DNA of 64,000 nucleotides, from contig CM060983.1 of NCBI GenBank assembly GCA_030765065.1, positions 49,722,067 to 49,786,066 of the forward strand, written 5' to 3'. The translations under genes and the position numbers were made by a program. Origin of the DNA: Deroplatys truncata. Taxonomy: Eukaryota; Arthropoda; Insecta; Mantodea; Mantidae. Below are positions 55,591 through 64,000 of the stretch, one piece after another. Every line of letters begins with the position of its first letter. Position 1 is the stretch's first letter. Below the pieces are notes generated by a model. The model saw only the letters and a list, made by a program, of their open reading frames with translations, was not told the DNA's origin and ran no database searches.

Positions 55591-56470
55591 TGAGCCAGTA
55601 TTTTTAACACTTAAATGATTTCAGTCTAATTATATAATATAAAATATAATAACAGCCCGCCTTAAAGCAAAAATGTATGTAACAATATATAAAAAGTGCA
55701 TGTAACAGTCATTTTATTAATGTTTATATTATGTACATGTTCAATAATGTTATGTGAATGTATTACGCAATTTAATAATGTAGGAGCTGTGAGAGTAATA
55801 GGTTAAAAGTTGCTAAAAATGAGGTAACAATGAGGTAACCTTGAGGCAATAATGAGTTAGAAAGTTTAATAATGCTACTGGTAATTCTTGGAGCAACAAT
55901 AATGTAATTTTTGAGACAGTTTAAAAAATAGCCAATCAACAACCAGAAAAATGCTTAAGTTAAACAAAAGTATACTATTGGAGTAGGAATAGCCAATCAG
56001 AAAATGAAATAGGGCAAATTGTACAAATTCAGAATTCACTTGCTAGCAGACAGCGTCCTCGAGAAGTTTAATACGTATTCAGTGAGAGACAAAAATAGTT
56101 TACGTGTTAAAAAGTGTAATTAATTAATAAAAAGAATCTCACAGCTGTCTATATCAGTGAAGTGTTATTTAAACCGTGTCAAGAATTAATAAAAGGAGTA
56201 AAGTAAGAATTATAATCTGTGTAAGCCTACATTCTTCAGCCGCACCACGCCTTGTTAAGATATTCATGTCTCTACAAATTAATACTGACGCAGCCGAGGC
56301 AAACATAAGTATATAATATTTAAAGAAACAGTAACAAAAAATACAAAGTTAATATTTTTAAACTTGGGGGGAAGGCCACCGGGTACCATACGTTCGGTTG
56401 CAAATACTTCAAGTTCGGCTCCCCAACAGTAGAAATACAATACACCTACTCCTAAAATAAACCTACTTTA
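55591..56470 (+). repeat. LTR-like repeat C7
   Basis: TGAGCCAGTATTTTTAACAC to AAACCTACTTTA (880 bp); same internal boxes as C5. Shared extension AATTGGCTTCCATACATGGG follows to about 56510. Confidence 0.65.
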
Positions 56471-56510
56471 AATTGGCTTCCATACATGGGGCAGAAACAA
56501 AACATACTTC

Positions 56511-57145
56511 AATCTTCATATTAAATTTTAAGATTTTTCTCTTTTCAAAATAACTTCCGTTAGCAATGATACGGGCTTTCCAAATATTGTACCCAAGCAG
56601 TTTTCTGTTAAACACATTTAAAAACCCAAGCCACTCTTTCTAACGAGACGGGTACAGTCAGTAAATGTAGCATTAACTCTAATGTGACGTCACGTGTGAA
56701 ATTAAACGTCCTCTATTCTTGAAGGTTTTTATTTTCGCGTACCGGTGCTTTCAGTGGCATATAGTAATTAGTATTAAGCAAGGCCAAAGCAACCAGAACT
56801 TCTTTTTCTCTGTTTTAGGTTTAAGGGTTTCACAAAGAAATAAATCTATCAACTCCATGTAATTTGTTGTATTTCATTTTATGTTTTATTATTAAATATG
56901 AACAAAGTCTACAAAAATCAATGTTTTTTTAGTCTAATGAGCCGAACTTGCTTTCACCTCTTATTAAAGTATAAGATATTTTGGATTTAATTTTGGGATT
57001 TCTTTAATTCATGTATGTATATTTTGGCAACCTTTTGTGTCTCTGTTTATAATATACAGTTCAAAATTTTGATGCTCCTATCATCAGAATCCCAAATTCA
57101 TAACCCTTTCAAGTGAAGCTTCGAGCTCAGCTGAAGAAGAAACAC
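56511..57145. other. Unassigned
   Basis: AT-rich, no supported gene or repeat. Confidence 0.5.
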
Positions 57146-58105
57146 AAGATTAGATTAGATTGTATTCTGTGAGTTCACTAGCAGCCATAAAGGCTTGTGA
57201 ACATAGAACTTGTCAAGGAAATGTACAAAAATTACATATAAACATAAATATGACACGAATATGGAACATTTGAAATAAAATATACACATACTATATGCGT
57301 GCCAAGGAAATGTACAATAAAGTTACATATATACATAAATATTACATAGTATACAGAACATTTAAAATAAAATAAAGACGTATTATATACAAAATGAAAC
57401 AAATCAAGTGTAATTTTGTACAGAGTTGAATACCTCCTTACTGTTATAAGGTTAACATACGTATAGGCAAGAACAGTTATTTTAACATTCACTAGGCTTG
57501 TACCTTTGTACGTCTCATCATTTTGTTCTATTTGATTTGTAATGCATAACATTTGCTGTCACTTCTTAATATACATACATTTAAATAGCTTCATTAATTC
57601 TAGAGCAGGCATCAAATATGACTGGCAATTGTCATTAATATTTACTAATACTACTTACAGAGCTATATAAGTATTATCATCAGCATAATTTGTCATTCAG
57701 ATAATCTTGTACAGAATAATATGCTTTTGAGCATAGGTACTCTTTAACAGCAGGTTTAAAGACATTGAAATTGTCAACTTTTCTCTTAAGATCATTAGGG
57801 AGAGTATTAAATATTTTTATGGTCTCGTAATTTCTGGAAGCAAGAAAGCTTTGCACTGGGATGATGGATGTTACCCTTTTGTCTAGTGTTTATCTCATGA
57901 ATTTCCATATTTGTAATAAATGTGGTTCGATTGCATACATAGAATTTTAAGATTGAAAATATATACATGCAAGGTAGGGTTAATAACTTCAGTCTTCTAA
58001 AAAGATGTTTGCAAGAGTGTCAGCTATGAGTGCTGGAAATGATTCTTATAACCTTCTTTTGCACGAGGAATATTCGTTTACTTTCTACCGAATTTCCCCA
58101 AAATA
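57146..58105 (-). pseudogene. CR1/jockey-type reverse transcriptase C-terminus and 3' UTR
   Basis: Minus-strand relic of a non-LTR element. From about 58105: IILWGNSVESKRIFLVQKKV, IRIISSTHS, then degraded sequence, CIYF, and ASRNYETIKIFNTLPNDLKR followed by FKPAVKEYLCSKAYYSVQDY and LNDKLC with a stop near 57690. This is the post-RT region common in arthropod CR1/jockey-like elements (YGIxxWGNS...FxxQKKxIRII...KxFNxLPxxIK...FKxxLKxYLxxxxFYSxxEyL). The stretch to 57146 is 3' UTR and ends in AATCTAATCTAATCTT, a short (TCTAA)n tail of the kind that ends CR1-like elements. Upstream RT and endonuclease are missing. Confidence 0.7.
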
Positions 58106-58129
58106 ATATTTCATATTCCATATTCAAGA

Positions 58130-58350
58130 TTAAACACCTTATTTGATATTCTTAATGACTTTTGCATAACCGTAAGAGATACACAAAATTTTACTGCACA
58201 AAAAATATAGACCTCGTTAAAACACAAATTTATGTCATATATATTTTTTTTCCGAATCCACTATTTCCGAGATATTGTTATTTGTTCCATTTTCCCAATA
58301 CTCCTACTTTTTCTCAAATGGGAATTAGTTATTCGTTTTTTTTATGTCCT
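58130..58350 (-). repeat. HLE-A middle fragment
   Basis: CTTTTGCATAACCGTAAGAG to TTTTTCTCAAATGGGAATTA. Confidence 0.6.
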
Positions 58351-58364
58351 AGAAAATTTAAGAA

Positions 58365-58753
58365 TTACATTTCATTTTCCTTGAAATATCTTAAACATAT
58401 GATATTTTAATCAAAATCGATAGCCATTTTTCAGAAAATCAAAATTTTCGAAAAATGTTTCGTAAAGGATAGTGGGGGACTTTCTTGAAAATCTTCGTGT
58501 CGCATCTTTGGAAGATATTACACTCAAATGCCAAGTTTTCTATTTATTTTCTATTTATCCGACTTTTCGTTTTTCAGTCATCCTGTTCACAGACTGACAG
58601 ACAGACACACACACTCACACTCGGACATGTTTCCAAGAATACTTTTTGAAATACAGGGCACGTCAAATCATGTATTTTCGGTGAAATCCCGATATCGAAT
58701 TTTCGGGTGGAATGCAATACTTCCCCTACTTAGTCTACGCAGTAGAGAAAGTA
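58365..58753 (+). repeat. HLE right half
   Basis: ACATTTCATTTTCCTTGAAA to TAGTCTACGCAGTAGAGAAAGT, with CAGACAGACACACACACTCA at the microsatellite site. Adjacent to the reverse-oriented piece above. Confidence 0.7.
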
Positions 58754-59212
58754 GAAAGCTTTTTAAGGAAAATGTAATAGAAGAGATATTATACGATCAA
58801 GAATAGAGAGCAACATCACTGTCATTGAATATTTTCCACCAAGAAATTTTATAAGAGGAAACAGATGAAAATAACTTGGTGCCAATTCCGATCTGAGTGA
58901 AACAAGAAGTGGAGACTTGGCCTTCTTGCAGGCGGCATAATTCTTTGACGAAAACATACAAAAATTGATTTCCCTAGTACAAATGCCTGAATAACGGCGG
59001 TGACTATGTGGAGAAGTAATGCAAGCTATAAGGTAACAAAGTATTTGGAGAATAATGTTTCTGTTATTTTTTAAAAAAATTATCGATATTTACTTTAAAA
59101 ACAAGCCTGTTATTTGACTTAGAGCCTGTGAGCATTAATTTATTTGCTGATATTAAGTGTGCCAGTTCTCAAGTAAATAGCTTTAATACTAAAAGAGTGT
59201 GATAAAAAAAGT
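58754..59212. other. Nothing recognised
   Basis: About 460 bp without a supported feature. Confidence 0.5.
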
Positions 59213-59445
59213 TGAGTTTTATTTATGGACGATCTTTATCTGCTGTGGTCCCATTATATATTGGGCGTGAAAGACCGGAACTTTGCTCAGAGTCCTCTTT
59301 ATCAGGCTTGAGGTTCTCTTACGTGCCGTAAATCTACGGGACCACCGGCTTTACTTCCCTTACGCTCGAAAAAATCCATCGCCCTCCTCCGGATTTGAAC
59401 CCGTGACCCGGTAACCACTGTCGACTAAAACAAACAAGTGTCGTT
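59213..59445 (-). repeat. SINE-1 copy
   Basis: Reverse copy: tail complement GAGTTTTATTTATGGACG, body TCTACGGGACCACCGGCTTT, B-box complement TTTGAACCCGTG. Head partly decayed. Confidence 0.75.
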
Positions 59446-59565
59446 TAACATACTGAGCTGATAAGAAGCTACATAACAGTCCATAACACTTGCTCACTTC
59501 TCTCCCAGAAAGGAAATACATACATAGGTATTAACAAATGAGAAACAGGAAGAAAAACTGAAGTC
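59446..59565. other. Unassigned gap
   Basis: Short stretch with nothing supported. Confidence 0.4.
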
Positions 59566-60403
59566 TGGGGCAGTATTTTTAACACTTAAATGATTTCAGT
59601 CAAATTATATAATATAAAATATAATAACAGCCCGCCTTTAAGCAAGATGTGTATAACAATATATATTACAGTCATTGTATATGTTTATTTTATTATATAC
59701 ATGTTCAATAATGTTATGTGAATGTATTACGTAATTTAATAATGTCGGAGCTGTGAGAATAATAGGTTAAAATGAGGTAACCTTGAGGCAATAATGAATT
59801 TGAAAGTTTAACAATACTACTTGTGATTCTTGGAAGCAATAATGTAATTTTAGTGACAGTTTATAAAATAGCCAATCAACAACCAGAAAAAGCTTAATTT
59901 AAATAAAAGTATTCTATTGGACTAGGATTAGCCAGAAATTTACAAATTTAGGCGAGAGAAATCAAGTCAGTTGCTTGCAGACAGTGTTCCTAACCGGATG
60001 CGAGACACGTCCTCGATAAATTTAATACGTATTCAGTGTGAGACGAAAATAGTTTACGTGTTTAAAATGTGCAAGTATTTAAGAAAAGAATCTTACAGCT
60101 CTCTCTCTATAACAGTGAAGTGTTATTTAAATCGTGTCAGAATTAATAAAAAGGAGTGAATTAAAAATTATAATCTGTATAAGCCTACATTCTTCAGTCG
60201 CACCACCTCTCTGCTAAGACATTCATGTCTCTAAAAAAAAATATAAATACTGACGCAGCCGAGGCAAACATAAATATATAATACTTAAATAAGTTAATAT
60301 TTTTTTTAAACATTTGGGGCGAAGGCTACCGGGTACCATACGTGCGGTTGCAACTACTTCAAGTTCGGCTCCCCAACAGTCGAAATATAATACATCTTCT
60401 TCA
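59566..60403 (+). repeat. LTR-like repeat C8
   Basis: TGGGGCAGTATTTTTAACAC to ACATCTTCTTCA (838 bp); shared extension AACTGGCTTTCCATACGTAG to about 60445. Confidence 0.65.
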
Positions 60404-60445
60404 AACTGGCTTTCCATACGTAGCAGCAACAAACCTTCAAGTCTC

Positions 60446-61824
60446 ATTTACGAACATAAGAAGTTGCTTTGACTTATTTCAGCTATAGATACCGAATTGT
60501 TCCATGATTTATTTCCTACTTGTGGACGATCTTAATAACACTCGTGAACATTCACTTGTGCCATAATCATCAAGATTATTCACTTGTTGCATAAATTATT
60601 TTAAGAACAGCCACTCAATAATACTTTTACTTCCTGCTTGGTTTACAATGAGCCCTTAAGGCATGACAGCTGAAAGTAGAAGCGCAAGAGGAACCTCGAA
60701 TTTAAAGCGCCGCGAACTAACCGCATTGGGTGTGATATTTCAGTGTTTTCCATCTTCATATGTTCTTCCCACGGACTGAGGTTACCATATAGATAATGCG
60801 GTCAACATTTTCTGTTGAAACATTTTCATTCTGAGAAAACAGTAGCAATAAAAACAAAACAGTAACGAAACTCTTACAAAATAAGCGACAATATGATGGT
60901 TTGTTCGAATATCTGAGACACAACACCGAGTTATACGCGTGAGTGACGTCGACCAAATGAATTTTGAGATCTCAGAGAAACAAGTGTGGTAGACTCTGTC
61001 GCGGTATCGTTCGTGTTATCTTATTTGCTGAACGCCTGTTATTGTTTTACTATTTTGAATTTTGGGTTCTTTGTCCTCCGGCTAGCTATTATTACTCAGT
61101 CGAGCAAATCTCTTGAACAGGGTGTGTAAACGGAAAGGAGTTGTTACTAGAAGATAACATTGATAAAAGAATTTGTTTTTACACTTTTATTGCCGTCAAC
61201 ACTTTATTCATTTCACATAATTACTCTTGATACACGCCTGACTGAAACTGTTATATTTTCGAATGTAACTATAATCACTTATTTGCCGCACGTTATTAAT
61301 TCGCGTATTTCACATATTATAACTAGCTTTACGACGCGAGAGATTCTGTAGAACTGCGCGACGTGTAACCCGTGAATAATTCTCTTAAACTGAGCGATAC
61401 TTGTCTCTGGCTTCATAATTTATACTCCCTCACCCCGATATGCCTAAACATTATAATCGAGCTGTTATTGGTTAATAAAACACAACATTAGCGTCTATTT
61501 TTATATCCAATCAAAATTACGAACACATATGCTCTAGGGAAGATATTCCCTCCATTTCTAAAGAAAAGCGCGCTAATCTGACGTCATTTGCTTGTCTCTT
61601 CCAATTAATAAACAACTCACCCGCTCGCTCATTGTTATCCGCTCCTATTGTCAGTTTCAGTGAGGCCGTGTAAACTTATTTCCTAACAATGCTTATAATT
61701 AAGAAACATCTCAAATCATTGTCATACAATAATGCTAATTTACACTACAATCACTCTGGCATTCACAGTGTTGTGATATAAAATACTGCGTCAACTCCAC
61801 GCCACAAGCTATTCCATACTATGT
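60446..61824. other. Largely non-repetitive DNA
   Basis: No recognised transposon. Contains scattered CpG (CGTGAGTGACGTCGACC near 60938, GTCGCGGTATCGTTCG near 60999). Possibly intron or flank of a host gene. Confidence 0.4.
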
Positions 61825-61825
61825 A

Positions 61826-61915
61826 GGTACACTGGCTTCCATTTGTGCCGTCTCTGCAGTTTTGGGAGGCATTCTACTGGCAATCACAAGTGGAGTATGC
61901 ATAGCAAGGAGGAGA
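61826..61915 (+). CDS. Candidate transmembrane exon of a host gene
   Basis: The plus strand reads YVGTLASICAVSAVLGGILL then AITSGVCIARRR without a stop: about 24 hydrophobic residues closed by three arginines, the pattern of a single membrane span with a cytoplasmic stop-transfer signal. A possible acceptor is CATACTATGTAG/GTACAC at 61824/61825, and a possible weak donor is GGAGAT/GTGCGT near 61917. The frame is open upstream through IPYY (so the acceptor could be further left) and downstream to a TAG at about 61950. DNA on both sides is non-repetitive. No family is recognised, and gene orientation is opposite to the 50.3-kb candidate. Confidence 0.35.
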
Positions 61916-61950
61916 TGTGCGTATCTGTTTACCTTTTCGTGCATGCAGTA

Positions 61951-62105
61951 GCGCCCTGTTTTACGTACACAGTTCTAGATTATTCACATATGAGCATATA
62001 ACTTTAAGCAATAACTTTACCGTTATCACTTATAATAACCATGTTTAAATAATAACTAAATAAAACCCTCTTTTGCACAATATATCCACAAAAAAAATAT
62101 CTGTG
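61951..62105. other. Nothing recognised
   Basis: Short AT-rich stretch before the mariner arm. Confidence 0.4.
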
Positions 62106-62200
62106 CCTTTCTATGATAGTGGCAGACGGCAACGAGCGCCGAGGACGCGGACAGGAAAAATACCGCGCAGCCGGTTCGGAGTTTTTGACTCTCTCTGTAA
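62106..62200 (-). mobile_element. Solo outer arm of the mariner fold-back family
   Basis: GCAGACGGCAACGAGCGCCG, GAGGACGCGGACAGG and GTTCGGAGTTTTTGACTC match the right arm of the 5700 element; ends CTCTCTGTA. The transposase tail is not included. Confidence 0.75.
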
Positions 62201-62405
62201 AAGTCCATTGAATGAAGAGAAATTCAGAGATTATTGGTAGAAAATTCAAGATATAAATTTTATTTCCCGTGCAAATATATTAAGCATATGATATTTTAAT
62301 CATAATGTTACAGCCGTTTTGAGAGAGAGAGAGAGAGAGAGAGAAAACAATAGTGCAAAATGGTTCATGTAAAGGACAGTTTGGTGTAAGGGATTTTCTT
62401 ACAAA
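62201..62405 (+). repeat. HLE-B middle fragment with (GA)n
   Basis: GAGAAATTCAGAGATTATTG to GTAAGGGATTTTCTTAC, with (GA)n at about 62321-62344. The mariner arm sits at its left edge. Confidence 0.6.
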
Positions 62406-62767
62406 TTGGACTGGATTGTGAAGCGGAGGTGATTCGGCACCGATTAGGAATGAGGATATTGTACCAATGGCCAACAAAGGGACGCTCTCAGGAGGGAGGG
62501 ATACTGGAGGGCGGCGGAGGAGGAGTGAGCAATGACAAGAGTCCCTACACTTTCTAGACTGAGACGACCAGGCAGTCGTATAGGTAAACGCAGGGGCCGA
62601 AGGCCGAGAGACGGAGAAAGTTCAGAGAGACCAACCTTCTTCCGTACCACGCCGCACCGAAACACCATCGCCGACACTTCTAACCATAAACAAACTTAAC
62701 GGGGTGAAGGATGAATGAAATGGATGGACGATATGGAAGAATTCGGGGCCTGAAAAAAACCATTCCA
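62406..62767. other. GC-richer unassigned stretch
   Basis: Open on the minus strand (62444-62677) because of GGAGG-rich composition; no domain. May be the body of the adjoining SINE-2. Confidence 0.35.
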
Positions 62768-62846
62768 GTATTCGCCTGACGATCCGGGAAAACTCCCGAA
62801 ACACCCATGGGTCAGACGTTACCGCCTGACCTATACCGCTCGGTAT
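62768..62846 (-). repeat. SINE-2 head
   Basis: In reverse, CCGAGCGGTATAGGTCAGGC, GTTTCGGGAGTTTTCCCGG and GTCAGGCGAATACTGG, matching the central motif of the copy at 31985. Confidence 0.5.
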
Positions 62847-62972
62847 ACAAATCTTAGCGTCGCATCTAGGAAGATGCTGACCTTAAATACCAAGTTTGGC
62901 ATTTAACTGACCATTCGTTTTTGAACTCTCTCTCTCCCCCTTTCACACACATGCACACACATACAAACCTTT
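62847..62972 (+). repeat. HLE right-part fragment
   Basis: TCTTAGCGTCGCATCTAGG, TACCAAGTTTGGCATTTAAC, then CACACACATGCACACACATA; it stops before the palindrome. Confidence 0.6.
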
Positions 62973-62981
62973 TCTAAAAAA

Positions 62982-63777
62982 TCTGATGTGATACATTCAC
63001 ATGACTTTCTCTACCCTGTACCTTTATTATATTCTTACCAAAATTTATTTTCTATCTACTTAATTTTAATTCAAATAAACCTTTGCGGAAATAGCTACAT
63101 TACATATTTCGTTATGGATACAAAAGAAGCAGCGATAATCACATGTTTAAGAACTGGACGCTATATGCTAGCCATACTGTTTCCATAAAATCGATGAGAC
63201 CTAAGAATGACTAGTATTGAACAATTCTAACCTTTAATAACAAATATCTCAGATGGTTTATGCCACAAAAAGCTTATTTTAAATAAATTATGCTTTAAAA
63301 GAATTCCACATTTTTTATGTAGTACGTTTTCGTCTGTCGCTTAACGTTTACCAGTTACACAAGATTATACAAAATTGCTTCCAAATGAAGTGGACTTCAC
63401 AGGCTATTCACAGAAAATTTAAGATAAACATTTTGTCATGTAAATATGTCTAATATATGGCATTTTAATAAAAATCGTTACAGACATTTTTTAGAAAATC
63501 AAAATTTTCGATAAATGTTTCATGTAAAGGGTAGTTGGGGTGGGAGGATTTTCTTGAAAATCTTCGTGTCGCATCTTCAGAAGGTACCAAAATTAAACAC
63601 CAAGTCTGGTGTTGATCCGACTATTCGTTTTTGAGTTATGCTGTTCACGCATATACGGAGATTTTCTAAAAAACACTTTTGGTTTTAGGAGACCTCAAAA
63701 AATGCATTTACGGTGAAATCTCGGTATCGAATTTTTGGGTGGAATACAAAAAAATTCTATACGCAGTAGAGAAAGTA
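62982..63777 (+). repeat. HLE-B copy, full length
   Basis: TCTGATGTGATACATTCACA to ATACGCAGTAGAGAAAGT (796 bp). The microsatellite site has been lost (CACGCATATACGGAG), unlike most copies. Confidence 0.8.
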
Positions 63778-63780
63778 ACA

Positions 63781-63902
63781 AGCATTTTTGGGGGTGTTCA
63801 GGAGAGCCTCAAAACGTAATTCTCGCTGAAATCCGGGTATGGAATTTTTGGATGGAGTGTAATACTTCCTCTACCGACTGTATGGCATGTAGTAGAGAAA
63901 GT
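63781..63902 (+). repeat. HLE right-end fragment
   Basis: TTTTTGGGGGTGTTCAGGAG to GGCATGTAGTAGAGAAAGT: a second right end directly after a complete copy, as at 26000. Confidence 0.65.
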
Positions 63903-64000
63903 AAAAATGCAGCTCTAATGCTGAGATGCGGTCAGATGGCCCAAACAGTTCCTGAAAGCGGTGCTGTTACTACGCATGTGAATTTGAAACTCCGCCGGGG
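63903..64000. other. Unassigned window end
   Basis: Under 100 bp; no supported feature. Confidence 0.4.

Overview
This window reads as AT-rich, transposon-saturated nuclear DNA of an arthropod, most likely an insect. There are no operons and no long intact ORFs. There are many microsatellites, tRNA-derived SINEs, Tc1/mariner and hAT remnants, and decayed non-LTR retrotransposon fragments. The species cannot be named from sequence alone. No complete host gene is visible. The best host-gene candidates are a first coding exon on the minus strand at 50239-50299 (good start context, strong GT donor, CpG-dense DNA upstream) and a possible single-membrane-span exon on the plus strand near 61826-61915. 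Two weaker short ORFs lie at 10874-10963 and 13024-13230.

The dominant component is a pair of related non-coding repeat families, called here HLE-A (about 800-970 bp) and HLE-B (about 800-830 bp). More than forty full or partial copies lie on both strands. All share a left end TCTGATGTGTTACA, an 11-bp inverted repeat (ACTTTCTCTAC near the left end, GTAGAGAAAGT at the right end), a CA/GT microsatellite at a fixed internal site, and a palindrome just inside the right end. Several copies are joined head to tail. This is the architecture of non-autonomous Helentron-type rolling-circle elements (DINE/HINE-like). That assignment is an inference from structure.

Layout. 1-4.4 kb: HLE copies, a mariner C-terminal relic and the 3' end of a non-LTR element. 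5.3-6.9 kb: one HLE-B split by a mariner-derived fold-back element. 7.0-8.3 kb: Tc1 element. 8.4-9.2 kb: internally deleted hAT with a BED-type finger. 9.3-10.2 kb: LTR-like repeat. 11.3-12.6 kb: SINE and HLE-A. 13.5-14.6 kb: a 105-bp satellite array. 15.5-19.3 kb: HLE, LTR-like and SINE pieces. 20.6-24.9 kb: non-LTR tail, an LTR-like repeat nested in HLE-B, and a second Tc1 nested in another HLE-B. 25-30 kb: HLE-A with a nested SINE, and a tandem HLE pair. 29.6-31.1 kb: LTR-like repeat carrying a second LTR-looking insert. 32-40 kb: HLE copies and SINEs. 41.5-42.2 kb: RTE-like reverse transcriptase relic. 42.5-49.8 kb: mostly HLE. 50-52 kb: the candidate first exon and promoter. 52.1-56.5 kb: three LTR-like repeats, one nested with a mariner MITE inside a hAT element. 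57.1-58.1 kb: CR1/jockey-type relic. 58.1-64 kb: HLE, SINE and LTR-like copies and the candidate membrane exon.

The nesting gives relative ages. Tc1, SINE, mariner and LTR-like insertions interrupt HLE copies and can be dated against them. At least three of these insertions keep readable target-site duplications. Coordinates of repeats were read by eye and may be off by a few bases, more in degenerate copies.
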